DNA from: Paracandidimonas soli
GTDB lineage: Bacteria > Pseudomonadota > Gammaproteobacteria > Burkholderiales > Burkholderiaceae_B
Direction: 5' to 3'
Assembly (NCBI RefSeq): GCF_004342005.1
Contig: NZ_SMBX01000002.1
Span: 310,001 to 374,000, forward strand
DNA: 64,000 bases
Shown: positions 54,838 to 63,701 of the stretch, in pieces
Position numbering within the stretch: position 1 is the stretch's first letter
Layout of the letters: each line of letters starts with the position of its first letter
Position numbers and translations under genes: made by a program
Notes under the pieces: model-generated
The model's database searches: none
The model's input: the letters and a program-made list of their open reading frames with translations, nothing else
Told to the model about the DNA's origin: nothing

Positions 54838-57507
54838 CTATTTCACTGCGGCGTCCTTGGCATTGGCCTCCAGGAACTCCATCACCAGCTTGCGTTCTTC
54901 GTCGGTCAGGCCGGCGCGCGGGAACATGCTTTCCGTGATGCCGTACCACTGCAGCACGGTATGATCGCTGGGTTCGCGAGCCACGTGGCAGAGTGTGCAG
55001 CGCTGGTAGAACAGCTTTTCGCCGGGCAGCATTTCTTCAGTGGCGGCCGAGCGCGCCTTGAAGGCGCGGTCTTCCAGGGTCAGCGCGGCGATGTCCGTTT
55101 GGTACGAGACCGTTTCGCGCTCGTCGATGCGGGGCGGCTCGTAGGCCCGGTTGGGACCCTCGGCATCCTCGCACTTGCGGAAGTATGCCAGGCAGGTATT
55201 GGCGCTGTTGGCCTGGCTCAGATCCGAAGAGGCGACGCTGGTCGTCAGCACGTTGATGGCGCCGCTGTTGCAGCGGCCCTTGCTGTCCTTGGATATCCAT
55301 GCGCCTTCGAAGATGCTGATGACGCCTTTCATGATTTTGTCGGACACGCGCGCGCCGACGATCAGCGCGCCGCGATCGTTGTAGACCTCGATCAGATCGC
55401 CGTCGGACACGCCGCGCTCCTTGGCGTCCTCGACGCTGATCAGTGCGAACTCGCGATCCTGGATGTTCAGGATCTTGTTGATGCTGGCGTTGGCCATCTG
55501 CGAATGCAGGCGCATGTAGGGGTGCGGGCTGACGACATGCACCTGCCCCGGCTTGGCGTTGCCCAGGTACTCGGCAGGCTCCAGGAACTTGGGTATGGGC
55601 GGGCATTCATTCATCTTGAAGCGGGCGAACGCTTCGCAATAAAGCTCGATCTTGCCGGACTGCGTGTGCAGCGGATTAGCCTGCGGATCGGTGTAGAAGT
55701 CGCCATGGCGCACCCACTCGCGGGCCTCATCGGGCACGGACATGTCGGCGACGCCGGTTTCCCAGAACTCTTCGAAGGATATCTCGGTATCGGTATTGGC
55801 GTAGGCTTCCTTGATCCAATCCATCATGGTCTTGCCTTCGGTGAAGCCGAATTCGACGCCGAGCATGCCGCCCAGCCTGCGGAAGATCTCGTAGTCGTCC
55901 AGGCTTTCGCCGTAGGGCTCGATGACCTGGCGTAGCGCATAGACCTTGTCCATGCTGTAGGTGCCGCCGGAGGAGATATCGTTGCGTTCCAGCGTGGTGT
56001 TGGCCGGCAGCACGATATCGGCATAGCGTGAAGAGGCGCACCACCAGGGATCCTGGTTGACCACTGTGTGGACCTTGGCGTTCATGGCGCGCAGCAGCTC
56101 GTTGGTGTCCTGCTGGTGCGAGACGAAGTTGTTGCCGGCGTTGTAGATCATGTGCACGTCCGGGTACTTCATTGTGGAGCCGTCGCGCGTGTATTCCTTG
56201 CCAGGGTTGAGCAGCATTTCCGAAATGCGCGAAGCCGGGCAGCGTGTCTTGACCGGATTGCGGCCCTGGGACAGGCCGACGGGGCCGCGCTTGCCGGATA
56301 CCGGCATGCCGCCGCCGCCATAGTGCCAACTGAAGCCCACGCCTTCGCCGGGCTTGCCGATCTTGCCCAGCATGGAGGCGAGGGCGATGATGGCCCAGTG
56401 AGACATCTCGCCGTGGTGCGCGCGCTGCAGCGACCAGGCGCCGGCGAACTGCGTGCGGCGCGAAGCGAACAGCTCGGCCAGCTCGCGGATCTTCTCAGCG
56501 GGGATGCCGGTGATGGAGGCCGCCCATTCGGGGGTCTTGGGCGGCGTGCCGTCGGCGTCCTTGCCGAGCAGGTAGGGCAGGAACTTGTCGAAGCCGACCG
56601 TGTACTTGTCCAGGTATTTCTGGTCGTGGCGCCCCGTGGTGTAGACATGATAGGCCATGGCCAGGAACAGGGCCGTGTCGGTGTTCGGCACTATCTTCAC
56701 CCAGTCGGCGTCGAGCGCTTCGTCCGTCGTGGTGTACTGCGGGTTGATGGAGATGAACTTCACGCCGGCGGCGCGGATCTTCTTCCACAGCGGGTACATC
56801 TGGTGGTCGGGCACCGTGAATTCGATGCGGTTGTTCTTCCAGGGATCGCAGCCGATCAGCACGAAAACTTCTGTGTGCTTCATGACGGTTTCCCAGGCGC
56901 TTTGTGGAGAGTAGACCTCCATGTCGCCGATGATGTGCGGCAGGCTGACCTGGGAAGCGCCCGCGGAATAGTCGCCCGTGGTCACGCTGTGGCCGCCGAT
57001 CAGGCCGAACAGGCGGCCTTGCAGCACTTGGGGACGGAAGGAGCCGGCATGCGACCAGCCGCCATAGGAAGAACTGAAGATGGCTTCGTTGCCGTGCTCT
57101 TCGATAGTGCGCAGGATGGCATCGGCGGTCAGGGCCAGCGCTTCGTCCCAGCTGACGCGCACAAACGGATCCTTGCCGCGCAGTTCGGGCCTGGTGTCGC
57201 CGCGCGGATTTTCGAGATAAGAGCGGCGGACCATGGGGTACTTCACACGCGTGGGATGGTAGGTGCGGCTCACCACGCCGTCGAGCAGCATTTCCGTAGG
57301 CATGGCGTCGTAGTTCTTCAGCGGCTGGACGCCGACGAGGACGCCGTTCTGCACCACGGCCTTGAAGGGACCGTAGTGGGAGGCGTGCGGGATCAGCACG
57401 GTATCGGCGCCGAAGGCTTCACTGGGTGAAAACACCCGCAGGCTGCTGCCGGCGACTGCAGTGGCTATCGTCGTTTTCAGGAATCCCCTGCGTGTAATCA
57501 TGGTCAT
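54838..57507 (-). CDS. torA: TMAO/S-N-oxide reductase TorA with fused C-terminal cytochrome c domain
   Basis: An 889-residue periplasmic molybdoenzyme. A twin-arginine signal (TRRGFLK) is followed by the bis-MGD catalytic part of the DMSO-reductase family ([15 protein letters not shown] with the Mo-ligand serine, [27 protein letters not shown]). The last 70 residues form an extra domain with a haem site CTLCH (837-841) and a Met in ESMFPRAGL, like the C-terminal domain of TorC/TorY cytochromes. Electrons could thus enter through a built-in haem. Of three close ATGs, 57507 has the best spacing (7 bp) from GGGGAG; 57513 is the alternative. Confidence 0.92.
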   Translation of the reverse strand: MTMITRRGFLKTTIATAVAGSSLRVFSPSEAFGADTVLIPHASHYGPFKAVVQNGVLVGVQPLKNYDAMPTEMLLDGVVSRTYHPTRVKYPMVRRSYLENPRGDTRPELRGKDPFVRVSWDEALALTADAILRTIEEHGNEAIFSSSYGGWSHAGSFRPQVLQGRLFGLIGGHSVTTGDYSAGASQVSLPHIIGDMEVYSPQSAWETVMKHTEVFVLIGCDPWKNNRIEFTVPDHQMYPLWKKIRAAGVKFISINPQYTTTDEALDADWVKIVPNTDTALFLAMAYHVYTTGRHDQKYLDKYTVGFDKFLPYLLGKDADGTPPKTPEWAASITGIPAEKIRELAELFASRRTQFAGAWSLQRAHHGEMSHWAIIALASMLGKIGKPGEGVGFSWHYGGGGMPVSGKRGPVGLSQGRNPVKTRCPASRISEMLLNPGKEYTRDGSTMKYPDVHMIYNAGNNFVSHQQDTNELLRAMNAKVHTVVNQDPWWCASSRYADIVLPANTTLERNDISSGGTYSMDKVYALRQVIEPYGESLDDYEIFRRLGGMLGVEFGFTEGKTMMDWIKEAYANTDTEISFEEFWETGVADMSVPDEAREWVRHGDFYTDPQANPLHTQSGKIELYCEAFARFKMNECPPIPKFLEPAEYLGNAKPGQVHVVSPHPYMRLHSQMANASINKILNIQDREFALISVEDAKERGVSDGDLIEVYNDRGALIVGARVSDKIMKGVISIFEGAWISKDSKGRCNSGAINVLTTSVASSDLSQANSANTCLAYFRKCEDAEGPNRAYEPPRIDERETVSYQTDIAALTLEDRAFKARSAATEEMLPGEKLFYQRCTLCHVAREPSDHTVLQWYGITESMFPRAGLTDEERKLVMEFLEANAKDAAVK

Positions 57508-57548
57508 GGTCATGCTCCCCGCCCATCATGGGCATTGTTTCCATGACC

Positions 57549-57554
57549 ATTATG
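57549..57554 (-). promoter_or_regulatory. Putative torA -10 box
   Basis: CATAAT on the minus strand, 41 bp before the torA start, with no recognisable -35 element, as expected for an activator-dependent promoter. Confidence 0.45.
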
Positions 57555-57564
57555 CGAACCGGGT

Positions 57565-57612
57565 GTTAACCCGGTTGGATATCGCGTTAATGTCGGCCCC
57601 GGTTTTGTTAAC
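57565..57612. promoter_or_regulatory. Three GTTAAY repeats at exact 21-bp spacing, candidate TorR sites
   Basis: GTTAAC at 57565, GTTAAT at 57586 and GTTAAC at 57607, each 21 bp from the next, so on the same DNA face two turns apart. They lie in the 118-bp gap between torT and torA, upstream of the putative -10. The first is embedded in an inverted repeat AACCGGG/CCCGGTT. E. coli TorR binds direct repeats in front of torCAD, though with a different sequence. Confidence 0.6.
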
Positions 57613-57625
57613 GGCGTTTACATGA

Positions 57626-58747
57626 TCAGGGCGATGGCAGGGCGGGATTGGGCGGCAATGTATAGATCGGCGTGAATCCGGCCGGTGGCAGTATCCATCG
57701 GGCGGGGTATTGCGCCACCGTATCGCGAGTGAGCAGGGAGACCTCCGGGCCGATGAAGGATCTGGCCGGAACTCCCTCCAGATGCGAGACCGCCTGCTGC
57801 ACGGCGAGCTTGCCTTGCAGCACGGGAAAGTCGCTGACTGCCGCGAGAATGCGGCCGCGCGACAGGCCGCCATAGGCACCGGGCGTCATATAGCTGGAAA
57901 CCAGGCCTATGCGATCCTGCAGGCCTTTGTGCCGCAGTTCGGCGATGGCTACCTCCGCCATGACGGCGGTGCCTGCCAGGTAGCGCAGGCCGGGATGTTC
58001 TTCCAAGGCTTCCTCGACCAGCCGCCGCTGCGTCAACCGGCCCGTGTCGCCCCATTTCGTGACGGCTACATTGATCGCGCTGCCGGCGATGCCTTCGCGA
58101 AACCCGGCATCGAGGAACCCGACCCAGCCGGCTTCCTGCGGCCCGAGAAACCAGGCGATATCGGTGGAGGGAGTTCCGGCCGGATGGCGTTCGGCGAGCC
58201 AGCGCCCGATCTCCAGGCCCAGTTGCTGCCAGGGGACGCCGATCTTTCCCTGAACGCCGGCGGGAGCGATGTCGTTGGCGAGGGCGAGCACGGGCTTGGC
58301 GCCGGCATGACCGGACAGTAGATCGTTCAGGCCGTCATAGGACACTGTGCCGAGCAGCAAGGCATGGCAATTCTTGTCGTCCAGGGCTTTGGAGACCTGC
58401 TGGCGCTGTTCTTCCAGGTTGTGATATCCGCCCGATTCCGCTATTTCCAGCCCGACGCCCAGCCGGCGGGCCTCTTCTTTCATGCCGTAGTTCACGGCAA
58501 GCCAATAGCCGTCCTTGAGGTGCGGGTAGATGGCGCACAGCCGCCATCCGCGTGTGGCGAGCGGCGTATCCGAGGCCTCGCGCAGCAGCTGGCGCTGTTC
58601 TTGTGGAGCATCCCACAGCATCAGGGGCCACCGCTCGCCGGCGGCGACCTGGCTGCCCCACAACGCTGGAAGCAGCGCCAAGGCGGCCAGCAGGCGGCGA
58701 CCGGCCCGGGAGTGCCGACGGTAGAATGTGGCCATTGTTCTCGCCAT
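57626..58747 (-). CDS. torT: Periplasmic TMAO-binding protein TorT
   Basis: A 373-residue periplasmic binding protein of the LacI/sugar-binding fold with a cleavable signal (RRLLAALALLPALWGSQVAAG). It has LCAIYPHLKDGYWLAVNYGMKEEARRLGV, then GGYHNLEEQRQQV and DIAPAGVQGKIGVPW, as in E. coli TorT. TorT binds TMAO and passes the signal to TorS. It is divergent from torS, with only 20 bp between start codons, so the promoters must overlap the coding ends. ATG 58735 is another possible start. Confidence 0.9.
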   Translation of the reverse strand: MARTMATFYRRHSRAGRRLLAALALLPALWGSQVAAGERWPLMLWDAPQEQRQLLREASDTPLATRGWRLCAIYPHLKDGYWLAVNYGMKEEARRLGVGLEIAESGGYHNLEEQRQQVSKALDDKNCHALLLGTVSYDGLNDLLSGHAGAKPVLALANDIAPAGVQGKIGVPWQQLGLEIGRWLAERHPAGTPSTDIAWFLGPQEAGWVGFLDAGFREGIAGSAINVAVTKWGDTGRLTQRRLVEEALEEHPGLRYLAGTAVMAEVAIAELRHKGLQDRIGLVSSYMTPGAYGGLSRGRILAAVSDFPVLQGKLAVQQAVSHLEGVPARSFIGPEVSLLTRDTVAQYPARWILPPAGFTPIYTLPPNPALPSP

Positions 58748-58767
58748 GTCACCAGATCATCGAATCC

Positions 58768-61764
58768 ATGAAGCATACATTGTCCGGCAATACGCAGGCC
58801 TTGGCCAATAGCGGCATTGCGCGAAGGCGGTTCGGCATACGCGAGAAGCTGGCGCTCGGCCTGATCCTCAGCGCCCTGGGCATTGCACTGGTTGCCGTGG
58901 TGGGCTGGGTCAGCTTCCAGCGCGTGGTGGACAGCCAGCAAACCATCCTGGCGGAAACCATGCCGGATGCGGAGGCCATGCATGCCCTGGTCCGCGGCAA
59001 TGCCCGGCTGGCGGCGCTGGCCCCGCAGATGAACCGGGCCTCCGATACCGTGGAAGTCTCACTGTTGCGCGCATCCCTGGAAAACGAAATGACGGCCATG
59101 CGCGCACGCATCGACTCGCTGAAGAGCACACACGTGGAACAGGAGCTTATCGCCCGCCTGCGCCAGACATACGGGGACTTGTCCGATACCGTGACGGAGA
59201 TGACGCAGGCTATCGTCATGCGCCTGACTTTGTCCGCGGAGAGGGATCGGCAACTGCGCAGTCATCGCGCGACCATCAGGGACATGGAGCAACTGTCCGA
59301 GAACCAGGCCGACAATGCCATGGCGAGGCTGGTTTCCGTGCTGACCTCCAGTCTCGTGGCCGGCGAAGAGCTGCGCCCGAGCGTGCAGGAGAATCTCATC
59401 GACATCGATCTTGATCACCTGGAGCGCATGTACGAACTGCGGCTGGCCGTGCACAATCTGTCGTCGCTGATCGAGCGGCTGCAGGAGTTCGACGACGAGG
59501 GCAGGCTGGAGGCCGGGCGCGCGGACTATGCCAGGCATCTGCAGACCATGAGGCGGCGGCTGCTCAATGTGCAGGACCCGGGGGATCACAGTACCAGCCG
59601 GCGGCTGTACGCGCATCTTGCCAGCCTGCTGGACCGTGATGGCGTGTTTTCGCTGCGGGCGAGAGAGCTTGCGCTGTCCGACAGGACGGACAGGCTGCAG
59701 ACGAGCCTGGGGCAGCAGACCGCGCGTCTGGATGCGCTGGCGGGGGAACTGATAATGCGCAGCGGGCAGATGCTGGCGTCCGCCACCGCAAAGGCCAGGG
59801 ACGCGGTCTCCTCCGGCATGCTGGCGTTCGGCACGATGGCGGTCCTGCTGATGCTGCTTTCGTGCGCCATGCTGTTCTATGTGCTGCGCAGGCATATCTT
59901 CTCCCGGTTGAAGAAGCTGGAATCGGCCACGCTGGACCTTGCGGACGGGCAGCGGGATGTCTTCATCGATTTGCGGGGCGATGACGAGTTGTCGTCGCTG
60001 GCGCATGCGTTGTCCCGCTTCCGGGACAACGCACTGGAGCGGGATCGGTTGGCGCGCGAGCTGGAGCAGGAGCGGGAAAACCTGGAGCAGGAGGTGGCCC
60101 AGCGCACGGCGCAGTTGCGCAAGGCCAACGAGGCGCTGGCCCGCGAAATGCAGGAACACGCTACAGCCAGGACGCAGGCGGAGCAGGCGAACCGCTCCAA
60201 GACGGCATTCCTTGGCGTCATGAGCCACGAGCTGCGCACACCGATGATCGGCGTGCTGGGGACGCTGGAACTGCTGGACGACTCGGACCTGGAGCCCTGG
60301 CAGCGGCAACTGACGGCGCAGATGCGCACGGCGGCGACCTTGCTGCTGGAGATTCTGGAAGACATGCTCAGCTATGCCCAGTACGAAGTCTCGCGGCCGC
60401 AGATCGATCATGGCCGCTTCCGGCTGCGTGCGTTGCTGGACGATATTCTTGCCGTGCAGGGTGCGCGGGCGCAGGAGAAGGGCCTGGCCCTTACGGAGAA
60501 CATCGCCACGGATGTGCCTGCCGCGCTGTTTGGCGACAGGCGCAAGTTGGCGCAGGTGCTGCTGAATCTGGTCGGCAATGCCATCAAGTTCACCGATGAC
60601 GGGGTGATCGAGATCTGCGTGGAGGTGCGCGAGAGGGCGCAGGAGCATTGCATCCTGGCATTTTCCGTGATCGACAGCGGCATCGGCATTCCGCGAGAGC
60701 AGCAGGCGAGCCTGTTCGAGCCTTTCGTCCAGGGGAAGGAGGGGCGCAGCCAGCATGGAGGAACCGGGCTGGGGTTGGCGGTGTGCCGCCGTCTGGTGGA
60801 GGCCATGGGAGGTTCCATCTGGATGGACAGCTCGCCGGGAGAGGGAACGACGGTGTCGTTTGCACTGCCTCTGAAGATGGCGCAGGCCGAGACGGAGGTC
60901 CTGCCGCCACGGTCGAAACAGGAGCGGAAGGGGGGCGTTGCCGCGCAGCGGATCCTGCTGGTCGAGGACGATGCCGTGACACGTATGGTGGCAAACCGCT
61001 TCCTGGCGTCCACGGGGCATGCCGTGGAGGCTGCGGACAGCGCGGCGCACGCGCTGCGCGCTTTCGAGCGCCGGGCATTCGATCTGGCGTTGATCGACAT
61101 GCATCTGCCGGACGGCAACGGCCTGGATCTCATGGCCAGGCTGCGCGCCTTGCCTGGCAAAGAGACATTCCCCGTCATCCTGATGTCCGCGCATGTGTCG
61201 GAGGCGAAGGCAGGCCATTTGCTGGCTGCTGGTTGCGATGCCTATCTGGGCAAGCCATTTCGCAGGGAACGGCTTGCCGACGTCATTGTGCAGGTCATGG
61301 AGGCGCGCATCGGGGGAGATGAGGCGCAGGAACCGAGTGGCGCGGCAGGCGGGCTGGCGCCGGAAACCGTGGAGCAGAGGAGCGAGCCGGCGCCAGCCTG
61401 CGGACAGACCTGGGGAAATCTCGATTTCCTGCGGGAAGAGGCCGAAGCCTTGGGCGCCGATGTATTGTGGCAGATCGCCGATGCATTCCAGAGGCAGAGC
61501 CAGGAGTCGATGACGGCGCTGGAGGCTGCGATATCCACGAGGGACAGGGATGCGTGCCGCTACCATGTCCATCGCCTGCGAGGTTCGGCCGCCAACCTTG
61601 GGCTGGAGCGGCTTGCGGCGCAAGCGGCCGCGCTGGAAGCGGGGTTGATGGACGGGACGAGCGCCGAAGCGGCCTGGACTGGAGAGGCGCAGGCCTTGTG
61701 TCAGGCGGTTCCGGCTGCGTTGGCGTGGTTGTCGGCCGCCGTGACCTCGGCCGCAAGACGGTAG
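58768..61764 (+). CDS. torS: Hybrid sensor histidine kinase TorS
   Basis: A 998-residue membrane kinase: TM1 about 30-52, a helical periplasmic sensor (about 55-350) that pairs with TorT, TM2 about 352-375, HAMP, a coiled coil, HisKA with H487 (MSHELRTP), HATPase (NAIKFTDDG, GTGLGLAVCRR), a receiver with D777 (ALIDMHLPDG) and an HPt domain with H935 (VHRLRG). The four-step phosphorelay is complete. Its 3' end overlaps convergent torR by 64 bp. The HPt-to-TorR transfer would drive torA expression when TMAO is present. Confidence 0.93.
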   Translation: MKHTLSGNTQALANSGIARRRFGIREKLALGLILSALGIALVAVVGWVSFQRVVDSQQTILAETMPDAEAMHALVRGNARLAALAPQMNRASDTVEVSLLRASLENEMTAMRARIDSLKSTHVEQELIARLRQTYGDLSDTVTEMTQAIVMRLTLSAERDRQLRSHRATIRDMEQLSENQADNAMARLVSVLTSSLVAGEELRPSVQENLIDIDLDHLERMYELRLAVHNLSSLIERLQEFDDEGRLEAGRADYARHLQTMRRRLLNVQDPGDHSTSRRLYAHLASLLDRDGVFSLRARELALSDRTDRLQTSLGQQTARLDALAGELIMRSGQMLASATAKARDAVSSGMLAFGTMAVLLMLLSCAMLFYVLRRHIFSRLKKLESATLDLADGQRDVFIDLRGDDELSSLAHALSRFRDNALERDRLARELEQERENLEQEVAQRTAQLRKANEALAREMQEHATARTQAEQANRSKTAFLGVMSHELRTPMIGVLGTLELLDDSDLEPWQRQLTAQMRTAATLLLEILEDMLSYAQYEVSRPQIDHGRFRLRALLDDILAVQGARAQEKGLALTENIATDVPAALFGDRRKLAQVLLNLVGNAIKFTDDGVIEICVEVRERAQEHCILAFSVIDSGIGIPREQQASLFEPFVQGKEGRSQHGGTGLGLAVCRRLVEAMGGSIWMDSSPGEGTTVSFALPLKMAQAETEVLPPRSKQERKGGVAAQRILLVEDDAVTRMVANRFLASTGHAVEAADSAAHALRAFERRAFDLALIDMHLPDGNGLDLMARLRALPGKETFPVILMSAHVSEAKAGHLLAAGCDAYLGKPFRRERLADVIVQVMEARIGGDEAQEPSGAAGGLAPETVEQRSEPAPACGQTWGNLDFLREEAEALGADVLWQIADAFQRQSQESMTALEAAISTRDRDACRYHVHRLRGSAANLGLERLAAQAAALEAGLMDGTSAEAAWTGEAQALCQAVPAALAWLSAAVTSAARR

Positions 61765-62474
61765 CCTTCTCCCCTGACGGTCGTGATCAGGGATGGCAGC
61801 GTATCCGTGTCCAGCTTGGCGCGCAGCCTGCGGATCAGCACATCGACGGTGCGGTCGGCCGGACTCCAGTCCTTGCCCCCGATGGCATGGCATAGGCGGT
61901 CCCGGTCGAGTACGGCGCCCGGATGCTGCACCAGTGTTCGCAGCAGGGAAAACTCGCCGCGCGTCAGGGGCACTTCCCGGCCTTGGGTGTTGAAGAGGCG
62001 CCGCTGTTCCGTATCCAGGACGAAGCCGGCGAAAGACAGGCGCCGGTGTCCGATGCTCCCTGGCGCTTGAGCGGCCACTGTCCGCCTGAGCAGGGTTTTC
62101 GCGCGTGCAAGCAGGAGCCGAGGGTTGAAAGGCTTTGTGACATAGTCGTCGGCGCCCACTTCCAGGCCCACGATCTTGTCGATGTCTTCCGTGCGGCTGG
62201 TGACGAGGATGATGCCGATGCCCGCATTGCGGGCCCGGATCTCGCGCGCCAGGGAAATGCCGTCCTGGCCGGGAAGATTGATGTCCAGCAGGATCAGCGC
62301 GACGGGAGATGACGCCAGTATGCTCCACATCCCCGATCCGTCCTCGGCTGCAAGCACGCGGTAGCCCTCTTTGGAAAAATAGGCGTGCAGGCGCTGCCGC
62401 ATGACGGCGTCGTCATCCACGACGAGGACGGTGGCGGGAGCGCTGGACGGTGTCGCAAGGATGGAACTGTGCAT
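61701..62474 (-). CDS. torR: Response regulator TorR, OmpR family
   Basis: A 257-residue regulator. The receiver (about 15-130) has D20/D21, phosphoacceptor D64 (LLDINLPGQDG) and the conserved Lys near 114 (DDYVTKPF). The winged-helix domain (about 145-240) has VPLTRGEFSLLRTLVQHPG and SPADRTVDVLIRRLRAKL. The start codon is only 7 bp after the radC stop on the same strand, so torR may be read from the radC promoter as well. It is convergent with torS and overlaps it by 64 bp. Confidence 0.92.
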   Translation of the reverse strand: MHSSILATPSSAPATVLVVDDDAVMRQRLHAYFSKEGYRVLAAEDGSGMWSILASSPVALILLDINLPGQDGISLAREIRARNAGIGIILVTSRTEDIDKIVGLEVGADDYVTKPFNPRLLLARAKTLLRRTVAAQAPGSIGHRRLSFAGFVLDTEQRRLFNTQGREVPLTRGEFSLLRTLVQHPGAVLDRDRLCHAIGGKDWSPADRTVDVLIRRLRAKLDTDTLPSLITTVRGEGYRLAAEVTAADNHANAAGTA

Positions 62475-62481
62475 GCGGGAA

Positions 62482-63162
62482 TTATGCCATGTCGCCGCGC
62501 TCCGCCAGGGATGTCACGGTGTCGGGCGTGACGATCATGTGATCCAGCAGCCGCACGTCGATGAGCTGCAGGGCATTGCGCAGGTGGCGGGTCAGCGCCA
62601 GGTCGGCGTGGCTGGGATCACGGACGCCGGACGGGTGATTGTGCGACAGGATGACTGCGGCGGCATGATGGGCCAGGGCGGCCTTGACCACCTCGCGAGG
62701 GTAGACCGACGCCTGGCTGAGCGTGCCGCGGGACAGGGTTTCGTGGCAGATCAGCCTGTGCTGGCTGTCGAGGAAGAGGGCCATGCAGTGCTCGACCTTC
62801 AGGTGGGCCAGGTGCGCCGCGCAGAATTGCTTGACCTTGCCGGGCTGATCCAGGCAGTGCCCGTTGGCCAGGGTCTCTCCCAGCGAGCGGCGGGCAAGTT
62901 CGCTGACGGCGAGCAGTTCGCAGGTTTTGGCCTTGCCCAGGCCGCGCGTGCGCATCAGGCTGCCTGCGTCGGCTGACAGCAGGCCTCGTAAACCGTTAAA
63001 CTGCTGCATCAGCGCGTGGCCCAGGGCCACGGCGTCACAACCGGGAATGCCGGTGCGCAGGATGATGGCCAGCAGTTCCGGCGATGTCAGGGCGGAAGGC
63101 CCGTGGGCCAGCAGGCGTTCGCGGGGACGCTCGTGCAACGGGACGATTGCTTGGTTTTTCAT
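62482..63162 (-). CDS. radC: RadC family JAB/MPN-domain protein
   Basis: A 226-residue protein with an N-terminal helix-hairpin-helix region (TRGLGKAKTCELLAVSEL) and a JAB/MPN metalloprotease-like domain carrying the zinc site SHNHPSGVRDPSHAD (H-x-H, S, D). RadC was once thought a DNA repair protein; that role has been withdrawn and the true activity is unknown. The gene is divergent from fkpB, an order common in betaproteobacteria (radC, fkpB, ispH). Confidence 0.93.
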   Translation of the reverse strand: MKNQAIVPLHERPRERLLAHGPSALTSPELLAIILRTGIPGCDAVALGHALMQQFNGLRGLLSADAGSLMRTRGLGKAKTCELLAVSELARRSLGETLANGHCLDQPGKVKQFCAAHLAHLKVEHCMALFLDSQHRLICHETLSRGTLSQASVYPREVVKAALAHHAAAVILSHNHPSGVRDPSHADLALTRHLRNALQLIDVRLLDHMIVTPDTVTSLAERGDMA

Positions 63163-63233
63163 GATTGTGCCGCAGGCAGTGTTTCATCCGGTGACTTTCA
63201 AACTACCCGCTACAGTGACAGAATTAGATTGCC

Positions 63234-63701
63234 ATGTCTGAACCAGTGAATGCTTTTGTCCTTGCAGATTCCTACCTGACCCTGCACTATCGCGTGACGC
63301 TCCTGAGCGGCTCCGCCGCCGGTTCGGTCTTTGCCGATACGTTCACCGGCAGGCCGGGCACCCTGCAGATGGGCGACGGCCAATGGGCCCCGGCCATGGA
63401 AGCGCCGCTGGTCGGCCGGCAGGAAGGCGAGGCCTTCAGCTATGAGATTCCGGCGGCGCAGGCCTACGGCGAGCGCAACCCCGAGCTGCTCCAGCGCGTG
63501 TCGCTGAGCCTGCTGGCCGAGCACGGCGGCGAGGATGCGAACTTCCAGCCCGGGGACCTGGTCGAGTTCTCCGCGCCCAATGGGGGAAGCTATTCGGGCG
63601 TGCTCAAGGAGCTGGGCGACGACTGGGCGCTGTTCGATTTCAACCATCCGCTGGCGGGCGCGGACCTGAAGCTGGATGTTTCCATCCTCGGAGTGCTGTA
63701 A
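63234..63701 (+). CDS. fkpB: FKBP-type peptidyl-prolyl isomerase, SlpA/FkpB type
   Basis: A 155-residue cytoplasmic isomerase and chaperone. The FKBP core is [12 protein letters not shown], then [22 protein letters not shown], and an IF-domain insertion typical of SlyD/SlpA proteins ([22 protein letters not shown]). The C-terminal [19 protein letters not shown] is the family end motif. It lacks the His-rich tail of SlyD. The stop codon shares one base with the start of ispH (TAATG), so the two are coupled, as in many proteobacteria. Confidence 0.93.
   Translation: MSEPVNAFVLADSYLTLHYRVTLLSGSAAGSVFADTFTGRPGTLQMGDGQWAPAMEAPLVGRQEGEAFSYEIPAAQAYGERNPELLQRVSLSLLAEHGGEDANFQPGDLVEFSAPNGGSYSGVLKELGDDWALFDFNHPLAGADLKLDVSILGVL

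Noticed and set aside
56068-57429. 453-codon plus-strand frame opposite torA
   Set aside because: It shows no recognisable motif and lies wholly inside torA, whose family motifs and haem site read clearly on the other strand.
59059-62328. Very long minus-strand frame opposite torS
   Set aside because: It is an antisense shadow in GC-rich DNA; the plus-strand product has every domain of a hybrid kinase and the minus-strand product is low-complexity and rich in Arg, Gln and Pro.
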